A stretch of 64,000 bases of DNA, taken from Burkholderia sp. Bp8992 (GTDB taxonomy: Bacteria > Pseudomonadota > Gammaproteobacteria > Burkholderiales > Burkholderiaceae). Shown here in pieces: positions 35,905-43,769 of the stretch; positions within the stretch are counted from its first letter, which is position 1; the number at the start of each line of letters is the position of its first letter. A model generated the notes under the pieces. The model did not search any database and was not told where the DNA came from. It saw nothing but the letters and a program-made list of their open reading frames with translations. Position numbers and translations under genes: made by a program. The stretch is taken from contig NZ_QTQI01000023.1 in NCBI RefSeq assembly GCF_003853705.1, positions 1 to 64,000 on the forward strand, written 5' to 3'.

Positions 35905-36825
35905 TTACCGCCCGCGCACCATCCTCAGGTACGACGCGAGCATCGTCGCGAGTTCCTGCGCGGCCGGCGTCAGTGGCACGGCCGCACGCTGCAGCAGGCA
36001 AATGTCCTGTGACTCCGCCTGCTCGCGCACGGGCACCTTCACGAGCGCGCCGGCGAACGGCCCATGCCGTGTGATGGCTTCGGTTTCGAGCGCGAGCGAA
36101 TCGGTCTGCGTGACGATCTGCAGCGTCTCGAACATCCCTTCGACGGTGGCGAGAATCTTCGGCGGCGGCTGGCCATGCGCGTCGAAGTACGCGAGCAGCC
36201 GGTTGACGACCGGGTCGGCGCTGAGGTTCGGCGAGCGCGTGGACACCCACCCGTAACCGGCCAGCTCGGCGAGCGATTGCGCGTGCATCGCCGGATGCCC
36301 GTGGCGGCAGACGACCACCGGCGCCGACGCGCGCAGCGGGGTGACCGCGAGATCGGTCGTGTCGGTCTGCTTCGCGACCAGCGCGATCGCGAAATCCACC
36401 GCGCTTTCGCGCAGCCAGCCGATCATCATCCGCGACGTGCCGGTGCGCAGGTGCACGTCGACCTTGTCGAAGCGCGCGCGGAACGCGCTCAGCACGGGCG
36501 CGAACGCGTCGATCAGCGGCTCGGCCACGAGGCCGAGCGTGACGGTGCCTTCGTACGCGCCGCTCAACTGACGGATCTCCCGCTCGACCTGCTCGCATTC
36601 GCCGAGGATCGAGCCGGAGCGCGCGAGCAGCCGCTGGCCGACGGCCGTCGGCACGATCCCGCGATTGGTGCGCGTGAACAGCGTCGCGCCAAGCGTCGCC
36701 TCGAGGCTCTGCAACTGCTGCGTGACACCGCTTTGCGCGAGATCGAGCGCGCGTGCGGCGGCGCGCAGGCTGCCGTGCTCGACGACGGCCTGGAAGATGC
36801 GGAGCTGGGACAGCGTGAACGCCAT
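35905..36825 (-). CDS. LysR-family transcriptional regulator
   Basis: A 306-residue LysR protein. The helix-turn-helix is MAFTLSQLRIFQAVVEHGSL and then RAAARALDLAQSGVTQQLQSLE, with TRTNRGIVPTAVGQRLL after it. The ligand domain has GTVTLGLVAEPLIDAFAPVL and the pattern VDFAIALVAKQ. The start at 36825 matches the family N-terminus. It is divergent from the binding protein and AstE-like genes and convergent with the hydrolase/symporter pair, so either could be the target. Confidence 0.85.
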   Translation of the reverse strand: MAFTLSQLRIFQAVVEHGSLRAAARALDLAQSGVTQQLQSLEATLGATLFTRTNRGIVPTAVGQRLLARSGSILGECEQVEREIRQLSGAYEGTVTLGLVAEPLIDAFAPVLSAFRARFDKVDVHLRTGTSRMMIGWLRESAVDFAIALVAKQTDTTDLAVTPLRASAPVVVCRHGHPAMHAQSLAELAGYGWVSTRSPNLSADPVVNRLLAYFDAHGQPPPKILATVEGMFETLQIVTQTDSLALETEAITRHGPFAGALVKVPVREQAESQDICLLQRAAVPLTPAAQELATMLASYLRMVRGR

Positions 36826-36962
36826 GGGCGAGCGGCGAGGCCGGTGATCGGAAATACCGATCATGATAAGGCAGTCGATGGTTCCGGCGGCGGCCCGTGA
36901 CGCCTAGGATCGCAGGCAGTCCGGCTCATGCCGCTTGCGTCTCTTCCCGCCCTCCGTCGACC

Positions 36963-37736
36963 ATGAAACGTTTCCTCGTCCCGCTCGTTTCCCTGTGCCT
37001 TGGCCTGGCTGCCTCATCCGCGTCCGCGCTCGACACGCACGTCGTGCGGCTCGGCATCGACCCGACCTATCCGCCGATGGATGCGAAGGCGCCCGACGGC
37101 AGCCTGAAGGGCTTCGACGTCGACCTCGGCAACGAGATCTGCCGCCGCGCGCAGTTGCGCTGCCAGTGGGTCGAGCTCGAGTTCTCCGGGATGATCCCGG
37201 CGCTGCAGGCGCGCAAGATCGACGCGATCCTGTCGTCGATGGCGATCACGGAGAAGCGCGAGAAGCAGATCCTGTTCTCGTCGAAACTGTTCCGCTTCAA
37301 GTCGCGGCTCGTCGCGCGGCCCGACCTCGGGCTCGGCGGCACGACGGCGTCGCTGGCCGGCAAGCGCGTCGGTGTGCAGTCGGGCACGCAGTTCGAATCG
37401 TGGGCGCTCGCGCACTGGGCGACGGCCGGCGTGAGCGTCGTGCCGTACAAGAGCCAGGACGACGTGTTCGCCGATCTCGTCAACGGCCGCCTCGACGCGG
37501 CGCTGCTCGGCACGGTGGAAGCCGACTACGGGTTCCTGCGCCAGCCGCGCGGCAAGGGCTTCGCGTTCGTCGGCGCACCGCTCGACATGGGCGATCGCGG
37601 TGTCGGCATCGGCATGCGGCAATCCGATACGGCGCTGAAGGCGTCGATCGACGGCGCGATCGCATCGATGCTGAAGGACGGCACGTACGACCGGATCGCG
37701 AAGAAGTATTTCGACTTCAACCCGTATGGCGACTGA
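36963..37736 (+). CDS. ABC transporter substrate-binding protein, polar amino acid type (SBP family 3)
   Basis: A 257-residue periplasmic protein: signal peptide MKRFLVPLVSLCLGLAASS ending ASA, then VVRLGIDPTYPPMDAKAPDGSLKGFDVDL (in parts), MIPALQARKIDAILSSMAITEKREK, GKRVGVQSGTQFE, and a closing KKYFDFNPYGD. These are hallmarks of HisJ/ArgT-type proteins for basic or other polar amino acids and opines. No permease or ATPase gene for it is in the window. It is 59 bp from the AstE-like deacylase gene, so the ligand may be that enzyme's substrate or product. Confidence 0.85.
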   Translation: MKRFLVPLVSLCLGLAASSASALDTHVVRLGIDPTYPPMDAKAPDGSLKGFDVDLGNEICRRAQLRCQWVELEFSGMIPALQARKIDAILSSMAITEKREKQILFSSKLFRFKSRLVARPDLGLGGTTASLAGKRVGVQSGTQFESWALAHWATAGVSVVPYKSQDDVFADLVNGRLDAALLGTVEADYGFLRQPRGKGFAFVGAPLDMGDRGVGIGMRQSDTALKASIDGAIASMLKDGTYDRIAKKYFDFNPYGD

Positions 37737-37795
37737 GCGCCGCGCCACCTCGCCGTTTCACCCGCTTCCCTGATTTCATCCGTTCGAGGCCATCG

Positions 37796-38911
37796 ATGCA
37801 GATTCGTACCACGCCGCTCCTGTCGCCGTCGATCGGCACGCAGCGCACGCTGACGAGCTTTCATTTCGGGCCGGCCGATACCGGCCGCAAGATCTACCTG
37901 CAGGCCGCGCTGCACGCGGACGAGACGCCCGCGATGCTCGCGGCGTTCGTGCTGAAGCAGCGCCTCGCGCAGCTCGACGCCGAAGGTCGGCTCGCGGCCG
38001 AGATCGTGCTCGTGCCGGTGTCGAACCCGGTCGGCCTCAATCATCATCTGCTCGGGCAGTTCATCGGCCGCTTCGACCTGGCGAGCGGCCGCAACTTCAA
38101 TCGCGGCTTCCTGCCGCTCGCGGAGATCGCCGCGCGGGCGCGCGACCGGCTCGGCGCCGACGGCGAACGCAATCGCGCGATCGTGCGCGAATGCGTCGGT
38201 GCGACGCTCGACGCCATCGAGCCGCGCACCGAATTCGACGCGCTGCAGCTTGCGCTGCTGAAGCTGTCGCATGACGCGGAGGTCGTGATCGACCTGCATT
38301 GCTCGCTCGAAGCGGTGATGCACGTGTACACGAGCGACACGGCGTGGCCCGAGATCGAACCGCTCGCGCGCTATCTCGGTGCGGAGGTGTCGCTGCTCGC
38401 GGAGGATTCGGGCGGGCATGCGTTCGACGATGCCTATCACCTGCTGTGGGCGCAGTTGCGGCAGCATTTGCCGGAGGGCACGCCGATGGCGGCCGGCACC
38501 GTGGCCGTGACGGTCGAGTGCCGCGGCCAGCGCGACGTGACGTATGAATATGCCGAACGCGATGCCGACGCGCTCGTCGACTACCTCGTCTGGCGCGGCG
38601 CGGTGCAGGGCGAACGCACGCCGCTGCCGCCGCTGGCCGCACCGGCCACGCCGCTCGCGGGCAGCGAGCAGTTCTATGCGCCGGTGAGCGGCATCCTCGT
38701 GCACCGCGCGGCGATCGGCGCGACGATCCGTGCGGGCGACCCGCTGTTCGACATCGTCGATCCGCTGACGGATGCGATCACGACGATCTCGAGCGCGACC
38801 GACGGCGTGTTCTACATGCGCCGCGCCATCCGCTTCGTGACGGCCGGCGCGCCGCTCGGCCGCGTGACGGGCACGGTGCCGGTGCGCACGGGGATGCTGC
38901 TCGGCGCGTGA
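37796..38911 (+). CDS. Succinylglutamate desuccinylase/aspartoacylase (AstE/AspA) family deacylase
   Basis: A 371-residue zinc-dependent M14-like hydrolase. Zinc ligands appear as LHADETPAM (HxxE) and VIDLHCSLEAV; VPVSNPVGLNHHLLG and GRNFNRGFLP are typical of the family, and TVECRGQRDVTYEY carries the catalytic Glu region. The C-terminal part, YAPVSGILVHRAAIGATIRAGDPLFDIVDP (in parts), is a lipoyl-like barrel common in larger members. It would deacylate an N-acyl amino acid. The context points to use of exogenous compounds rather than the AST pathway. Confidence 0.8.
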   Translation: MQIRTTPLLSPSIGTQRTLTSFHFGPADTGRKIYLQAALHADETPAMLAAFVLKQRLAQLDAEGRLAAEIVLVPVSNPVGLNHHLLGQFIGRFDLASGRNFNRGFLPLAEIAARARDRLGADGERNRAIVRECVGATLDAIEPRTEFDALQLALLKLSHDAEVVIDLHCSLEAVMHVYTSDTAWPEIEPLARYLGAEVSLLAEDSGGHAFDDAYHLLWAQLRQHLPEGTPMAAGTVAVTVECRGQRDVTYEYAERDADALVDYLVWRGAVQGERTPLPPLAAPATPLAGSEQFYAPVSGILVHRAAIGATIRAGDPLFDIVDPLTDAITTISSATDGVFYMRRAIRFVTAGAPLGRVTGTVPVRTGMLLGA

Positions 38912-38957
38912 GCGGCGCGGTGTCCTATGAGCCGGGCGCAATTTCGTTCTCGTCAGA

Positions 38958-38986
38958 TTGACCGGCTTTCCGCGTGTCACTAAATT
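38958..38986 (+). promoter_or_regulatory. Sigma-70 promoter of a candidate small RNA
   Basis: TTGACC at 38958-38963 and TAAATT at 38981-38986 are spaced by 17 bp, a near-consensus arrangement. It lies between convergent genes and faces no protein-coding gene, but is followed by a terminator 60-90 bp further on. Confidence 0.55.
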
Positions 38987-38992
38987 GTGCGG

Positions 38993-39080
38993 CGCGGAGT
39001 GTGCTCCGTGTTCCGTGAGACGAACGTTGCAATGAAGTCAGAGTTTGAGCGGGCGGCCCAGGCTGCCCGCTTTTTTTTAT
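38993..39080 (+). ncRNA. Candidate intergenic small RNA
   Basis: From the promoter at 38958-38986, transcription would start near 38993 and stop after the U-tract near 39080, giving an RNA of about 88 nt. It would hold a 5' hairpin (CGGAG-tgtg-CTCCG, 38995-39008), an unpaired middle and a terminator stem (39049-39057 with 39064-39072) followed by eight T. There is no convincing ORF. The gene lies between the AstE-like and pcaR-like genes. It resembles no RNA family I can name. Confidence 0.45.
39049..39080 (+). terminator. Rho-independent terminator
   Basis: AGCGGGC pairs with GCCCGCT, extended by two inner pairs, and is followed by a T-tract on the plus strand. It can end both the candidate small RNA and read-through from the AstE-like gene. 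Confidence 0.8.
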
Positions 39081-39122
39081 TGGCGAATCGTCGTGCGGCC
39101 GGTACGACAATCGGCAGGGCAC

Positions 39123-39911
39123 TCAACCGCGCCGCGCCACCAGTTCCGACACCGTCTGCGCGGCCTGCTGCAACGGCCCGAGAAACTCCTTCACCATCTG
39201 CTTCGCGGTATGCCGCTGCGCATTGCCGCTGATGTTCATCGCCGCGATGATCTGCCCGCGCCGGTTGCGGATCGGCGCGGACAGCGACATCAGGCCCACC
39301 TCGAGTTCCTGGTCGACCACGGCCCAGCCCTGCTGGCGTACTTGCGCGATCGTCGCCTTCAGCTCGCCGAGATCCGTGATCGTGCGCTGTGTATGCGCGC
39401 GGATGGCGCTTTGCGCGAGCGTTTCGTCGAGTGCCGCGTCGTCGAGCGCGGACAGCAGCACGCGGCCCATCGACGTGCAGTACGCGGGCAGCCGGCTGCC
39501 GATCGACAGGTTGATCGTCATGATCTTGCGGGTCGGCACGCGCAGCACGTACACGATCTCGGTGCGGTCGAGCACCGCGGCCGAGCAGCTTTCGTGGATC
39601 TGCGCGGACAACTGCTCCATCACCGGATCGGCGAGATTCCAGAACGGCATCGACGTCAGGTACGCGAAGCCGAGCTCGAGGATCTTCGGCGTGAGCCGGA
39701 ACAGCCGGCCGTCTGCCTCGACGTAGCCGAGCGTCTGCAGGGTGAGCAGGATCCGGCGCGCGCCCGCGCGCGTGAGCCCGGTGGCCGACGCGACTTCGGT
39801 GAGCGTCTGCTCGGGGCGTGCCGCGTCGAATGCGCGGATCACCGCGAGGCCGCGCGCGAACGACTGCACATAGGAGTCGCCGGGTTTAGTCTGAGTGTCT
39901 TCGGTTGTCAT
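39123..39911 (-). CDS. IclR-family regulator of the PcaR/PobR type
   Basis: A 262-residue IclR protein with the N-terminal pattern SYVQSFARGLAVIRAFDA, the helix-turn-helix LTEVASATGLTRAGARRILLTLQ (in parts), LGYVEADGRLFRLTPKILELGFAYL, and a GAF-like effector domain ending in AAMNISGNAQRHTAKQMV. These are typical of the PcaR/PcaU/PobR group, which responds to beta-ketoadipate or aromatic acids. The start at 39911 is taken from family length. It is divergent from the thiolase gene, whose control region contains IclR-like palindromes. Confidence 0.85.
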   Translation of the reverse strand: MTTEDTQTKPGDSYVQSFARGLAVIRAFDAARPEQTLTEVASATGLTRAGARRILLTLQTLGYVEADGRLFRLTPKILELGFAYLTSMPFWNLADPVMEQLSAQIHESCSAAVLDRTEIVYVLRVPTRKIMTINLSIGSRLPAYCTSMGRVLLSALDDAALDETLAQSAIRAHTQRTITDLGELKATIAQVRQQGWAVVDQELEVGLMSLSAPIRNRRGQIIAAMNISGNAQRHTAKQMVKEFLGPLQQAAQTVSELVARRG

Positions 39912-39987
39912 GAGCGCCTGGAATATCGTGCAGCCGAGAAGATAGCGCATGGGGCCTGACACGCCAACCGCGCGGCGGACCGCGTGC

Positions 39988-40017
39988 TTGACAGGTCGTC
40001 CCTGCACTCCCTATGAT
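39988..40017 (+). promoter_or_regulatory. Sigma-70 promoter of pcaF
   Basis: TTGACA at 39988-39993 and TATGAT at 40012-40017 are spaced by 18 bp, about 120 bp before the pcaF start. Confidence 0.6.
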
Positions 40018-40022
40018 GCGTT

Positions 40023-40062
40023 GAACGTTCGATACACGATCTTATGTTCGTATATAGAACAT
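40023..40062. promoter_or_regulatory. Probable PcaR operator region
   Basis: GAACGTTC (40023-40030) merges into GTTCGATA (40027-40034), a motif like the PcaR half-site known from Pseudomonas. A perfect inverted repeat ATGTTC-N7-GAACAT follows at 40044-40062. Both lie just downstream of the promoter -10. Confidence 0.5.
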
Positions 40063-40137
40063 TTAAGCGCATCCCGGCGGGCAATGCAAGGGGCGCGCCC
40101 TGTTCATTTCCCAGCCTTCATGGGACCGGAGACACTG

Positions 40138-41340
40138 ATGACCGAAGCTTTTCTGTGTGATGCGATCCGTACGCCGATCGGGCGTTACGGCGGTGCGCTG
40201 TCCGGCGTGCGCGCCGACGACCTGGGCGCGGTGCCGCTCAAGGCGCTCGTCGAGCGCAACCGCGACGTCGACTGGACGGCGATCGACGACGTGATCTACG
40301 GCTGCGCGAACCAGGCCGGCGAGGACAACCGCAACGTTGCGCGCATGTCGGCGCTGCTCGCGGGCCTGCCGCAGGGCGTGCCGGGTTCGACGATCAACCG
40401 CCTGTGCGGTTCCGGGATGGACGCGGTCGGCGTGGCCGCACGCGCGATCAAGTCGGGCGAAGCCGCGCTGATGGTCGCGGGCGGCGTCGAGAGCATGACG
40501 CGCGCGCCGTTCGTGATGGGCAAGGCCGCCAGCGCGTTCGCGCGCCAGGCCGACATCTACGACACGACGATCGGCTGGCGCTTCGTCAATCCGCTGATGA
40601 AACAGCTGCACGGTGTCGATTCGATGCCGGAAACCGCCGAGAACGTCGCGGTCGATTACAACATCAGCCGCGCGGACCAGGACCTGTTCGCGCTGCGCAG
40701 CCAGCAGAAGGCCGCGCGTGCGCAGCAGGACGGCACGCTCGCCGAGGAAATCGTGTCGGTCACGATTGCCCAGAAGAAGGGCGATCCGGTGGTCGTGTCG
40801 CGCGACGAGCATCCGCGTGAAACCTCGCTCGAGACGCTCGCGAAGCTGAAGGGCGTCGTGCGCCCGGACGGCTCGGTGACGGCCGGCAACGCGTCGGGCG
40901 TCAACGACGGCGCCGCCGCGCTGCTGCTTGCGAACGAAGCAACCGCGAAGCGCTTCGGCCTGACGCCGCGTGCACGCGTGCTCGGCATCGCAACGGCCGG
41001 CGTCGCGCCGCGCGTGATGGGCATCGGCCCCGCACCGGCCACGCAGAAGCTGCTCGCGCGGCTCGGGATGACGATCGACCAGTTCGACGTGATCGAGTTG
41101 AACGAGGCGTTCGCGTCGCAGGGCCTCGCGGTGCTGCGCATGCTGGGCGTCGCCGACGACGATCCCCGCGTGAACCCGAACGGCGGCGCGATCGCGCTGG
41201 GCCATCCGCTCGGCGCTTCGGGTGCGCGCCTCGTGACGACCGCGATGTACCAGCTGCATCGCACGAACGGCCGCTTCGCGCTGTGCACGATGTGCATCGG
41301 CGTCGGCCAGGGCATCGCGATCGCGATCGAACGCGTCTGA
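40138..41340 (+). CDS. pcaF: Beta-ketoadipyl-CoA thiolase
   Basis: A 400-residue thiolase, the usual PcaF length. Active-site features are INRLCGSGMDAVGVAARAI (nucleophilic Cys), VAGGVESMTRAPFVMGKA, LNEAFASQGLAV, GGAIALGHPLGASGAR (catalytic His) and CTMCIGVGQGIA (second Cys). It cleaves beta-ketoadipyl-CoA to succinyl-CoA and acetyl-CoA at the end of aromatic degradation. The FLCDAIRTPIGRYGGALSGVRADDLGAVPL opening (in parts) is the PcaF form, and the divergent PcaR-like gene supports the assignment over a general thiolase. Confidence 0.9.
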   Translation: MTEAFLCDAIRTPIGRYGGALSGVRADDLGAVPLKALVERNRDVDWTAIDDVIYGCANQAGEDNRNVARMSALLAGLPQGVPGSTINRLCGSGMDAVGVAARAIKSGEAALMVAGGVESMTRAPFVMGKAASAFARQADIYDTTIGWRFVNPLMKQLHGVDSMPETAENVAVDYNISRADQDLFALRSQQKAARAQQDGTLAEEIVSVTIAQKKGDPVVVSRDEHPRETSLETLAKLKGVVRPDGSVTAGNASGVNDGAAALLLANEATAKRFGLTPRARVLGIATAGVAPRVMGIGPAPATQKLLARLGMTIDQFDVIELNEAFASQGLAVLRMLGVADDDPRVNPNGGAIALGHPLGASGARLVTTAMYQLHRTNGRFALCTMCIGVGQGIAIAIERV

Positions 41341-41402
41341 TCGATGTGACGTGGTGAAGCGGCCGGATACGCGCCGCTTCGCTGCAGCGCTGTTTCCGTG
41401 AT

Positions 41403-41436
41403 GACGGGCGGTACGAGGATTCTCGTGCCGCCCGTC
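41403..41436. terminator. Strong hairpin between convergent pcaF and DUF523 genes
   Basis: A 15-bp stem with one G-T pair (41403-41417 with 41422-41436) and a 4-nt loop lies between the stop codons of both genes. No T-run follows, but the position suits a bidirectional terminator. Confidence 0.55.
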
Positions 41437-41440
41437 GTCG

Positions 41441-41968
41441 TTAACCGCGCTGCGACAGTTGCCTGAGGCGCGCGTCGAGCGCATCGATCTCGGTGTCCGC
41501 GAACACCTCGATGCCGTGCTCGCGCAGCAACGCCGCGGTGACGCCGGCACCCGCATGCCGCCGGTTCTTGAAACTCCCGTCGTAAATGAACGTGCTGCCG
41601 CACGACGGACTGCCGTCGGCGAGGATCGCGAAGCGGCAATCGTGCGCCTGCGCGACAGCCAGCGCGGTGTGCGCGCCGGCAACGAACGGTGCCGTCACGT
41701 CGGTGCCGTTCACGTCCACGATGCGGGCCTTGCCCGACAGGACCTGCTCTCCCGATTCGCCGCCGGCGATTTCGGCAGGCGGGCGCGGCACGCTGAAGCC
41801 GCCCGCCAGTTCCGGGCAGACGGGCACGAGACGCCCCTCACGCTGCCACCGTTCGAGCGCGGCGTGCGCGGCCGTTTTCGCCGAGCCGTTGTAACGGACC
41901 GGATGGCCGACCACGCACATGCTGACGAGAATCTTCGGCGTGGCTTGCGGCTGCGGGTCGTTCTTCAA
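41441..41968 (-). CDS. DUF523 family protein (thiouracil desulfurase TudS-like)
   Basis: A 175-residue protein of the DUF523/YbbK family. It has ILVSMCVVGHPVRYNGSAK, LVPVCPELAGGFSVPRPPAEI, and FAILADGSPSCGSTFIYDGSF. The cysteines in the three segments correspond to the iron-sulfur ligands of TudS, a characterised member that removes sulfur from thiouracil. Whether this copy acts on thiouracil or another thiolated compound is not known. It lies alone, convergent with pcaF. Confidence 0.8.
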   Translation of the reverse strand: MKNDPQPQATPKILVSMCVVGHPVRYNGSAKTAAHAALERWQREGRLVPVCPELAGGFSVPRPPAEIAGGESGEQVLSGKARIVDVNGTDVTAPFVAGAHTALAVAQAHDCRFAILADGSPSCGSTFIYDGSFKNRRHAGAGVTAALLREHGIEVFADTEIDALDARLRQLSQRG

Positions 41969-42042
41969 TGTCGTGCTCCGTGATGGCTGACGGCGGTGGC
42001 GGCAGCGCGGGAAATTCTACGCTTCATCCGCGCGCCGGACCG

Positions 42043-42600
42043 TCAGGCCGCCGGCCCTTCCAGATGAATATCCTCGGGCTCGAGCGCGTAAAGCTCGGGG
42101 TCGGGCGAAGTGCTGATCGTGAAGCCGAGCCGCAGGTAGAAGTCGATCGTGCGCTGCGACGGCGTGGCCGACACGTACAGGCGCTCGGCACCCATCGCGC
42201 GTGCCTGCACGCGGGCCGCGCGATAGAGCTGCTCGCCGAGCCCGCAGCCGCGCCAGTCGTGGCTCACGTGCAGGAACTTCAACTGCAGCATGTCGCGTTG
42301 CGGGCCGAGCGGCCGGCTGTCGACGACGACCGCCGCGACGAGCCTCGCGCCGTCGAACCTGCCGAGGAACCAGCCGCCGCGATCGTGGCAGTCGAGCAGG
42401 ATCGGCGTGTAGTGATCGGCTTCGCCGTCGGGCCAGCCGGCAACGTCGTAGAACTCGGGCACGAGGTGCAGCGTACCGTCGCGCAGCACGTACAGGTGCT
42501 CGATGATCTCGCGCCGGTCGATGGTCCACACGAGCGGCACGTCGTCGCGCGCAAGGAGGCGGGTGGACAGCGCGTCGCGCTCGGCGGCGGTGCGGCGCAT
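42043..42600 (-). CDS. GNAT-family N-acetyltransferase
   Basis: A 185-residue GNAT protein. The acetyl-CoA site appears as LKFLHVSHDWRGCGLGEQLYRAARVQ (in parts; R-G-x-G-L-G motif), followed by AERLYVSATPSQRTIDFYLRLGF. The upstream half contains the IIEHLYVLRDGTLHLVPEFYDVAGWP segment seen in several Burkholderia acetyltransferases. Its ATG overlaps the methyltransferase stop by one base (TGATG), so the two are translationally coupled. Substrate unknown. Confidence 0.82.
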   Translation of the reverse strand: MRRTAAERDALSTRLLARDDVPLVWTIDRREIIEHLYVLRDGTLHLVPEFYDVAGWPDGEADHYTPILLDCHDRGGWFLGRFDGARLVAAVVVDSRPLGPQRDMLQLKFLHVSHDWRGCGLGEQLYRAARVQARAMGAERLYVSATPSQRTIDFYLRLGFTISTSPDPELYALEPEDIHLEGPAA

Positions 42601-43457
42601 CACGCGGCCACCCGGTGCGCGGCGATCCCGTACATCAGCGGCAGGCGCGGCATGCCGTCGGGCGGCACCATCCGGCGGCCTTCGAGCTCGCGCATGCCGT
42701 CGAAGCCCTTCCAGCCGTTTGAGTACGGATATTCGTTCAGGCGGTCGATCGCGAGCCCGGCCGACACGAGCGCATTCACTACGTCGCCGATGCCCCACAT
42801 GAATTCGTAGCTCGGATGCGGATTCGCGAAATCGACGACACCCGGGTGGTCGTGCTGCGCGCCGAGCCCCGTGCCGGACGCCGCGACGTAATCGCTGACG
42901 CCCGCGGGCTCCTCGGTCGCGTCGCCCTTGAAGTAGTCGTAGCGCGGCTGCCAGTGTTCGTCGAAATACAGCGCGAAGGGATGGAACTCCACCATCGCGA
43001 AGCGGCCGCCCGGCGCGAGCAGCGCGGCGATCCCGCGCGCCCATGCGTTCAGGTCCGACAGCCAGCAGATCGCGCCGTACGACGTGAACACGCGATCGAA
43101 GCGCTCGCCGCGTGCGGCGGCCTCGGGCATCCAGTCGAGCACGTCGGCGCGCTCGAAGCGCGCGGGCAGGCCCGCGTCGGCCGACAGTTGCCGCGCGAAG
43201 CCGATCGCTTCGTCGGAGATGTCGACGCCGGTTGCGTGCGCGCCGTCGCGCACGAGGCTCAGCGTGTCCTGTCCCGCGTTGCATTGCAGATGCAGGAGCC
43301 GCAGGCCCGCGAACTCACCGAGCAGTTCGCGTTCTTCCGGATACAGCGTCGAGCCGCCATTGCGGAAAAACGCGGCCTGATCGCCTTTATGGCTGTTATG
43401 CGCGACCGTCGCCGTATTCCAGGACAGCCGATTCAGTTCGTGCAATGCCTTTTTCAT
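42600..43457 (-). CDS. Class I SAM-dependent methyltransferase
   Basis: A 285-residue methyltransferase. The SAM site is LRLLHLQCNAGQDTLSLVRDGAHATGVDIS (in parts; motif I with the Asp at the end of strand 2), followed by RFDRVFTSYGAICWL (motif II) and LAPGGRFAMVEFHPF. The N-terminal LNRLSWNTATVAHNSHKGDQAAFF segment is typical of a family that appears beside GNAT genes. The start is the ATG at 43457; a longer frame to 43496 is AT-rich and unsupported. First gene of a two-gene unit. Confidence 0.82.
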   Translation of the reverse strand: MKKALHELNRLSWNTATVAHNSHKGDQAAFFRNGGSTLYPEERELLGEFAGLRLLHLQCNAGQDTLSLVRDGAHATGVDISDEAIGFARQLSADAGLPARFERADVLDWMPEAAARGERFDRVFTSYGAICWLSDLNAWARGIAALLAPGGRFAMVEFHPFALYFDEHWQPRYDYFKGDATEEPAGVSDYVAASGTGLGAQHDHPGVVDFANPHPSYEFMWGIGDVVNALVSAGLAIDRLNEYPYSNGWKGFDGMRELEGRRMVPPDGMPRLPLMYGIAAHRVAA

Positions 43458-43769
43458 CGAATTTGAATTCCGGTGGAATGGAGCAGGATAGGCCAAATCG
43501 CTTCGCTGCGCGCAACGGTTGCCGGCATTGGCGCGCCGGGCGGCGCGTTGTGGCAGGCGGATGAACGCGCGCGGCGATTATCGCCGAAATACTTGATCGA
43601 AATCATGGTAATGGCCGGATCGCATATTTTGTGCGCGACAGGATTAAGGTTTTTCGCTGAATTGCCGACAGTAAGGACGAGAGTGTCGTAAAGCGATCAA
43701 CCGTTTTTCGGCTACTGAGCGTGATTTTCAGCGCGGCGCGGACGACAGATCCGCCTTTCGGAGCCTTGC
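43458..43769 (+). promoter_or_regulatory. Intergenic region with a candidate sigma-28 promoter for the chemoreceptor
   Basis: At 43645-43671, TAAG, a 15-bp spacer and GCCGACAG resemble the flagellar sigma-28 (FliA) consensus TAAA-N15-GCCGATAA. It lies 99 bp ahead of the Aer-like chemoreceptor gene. The rest of this AT-richer spacer shows no gene. Confidence 0.45.
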
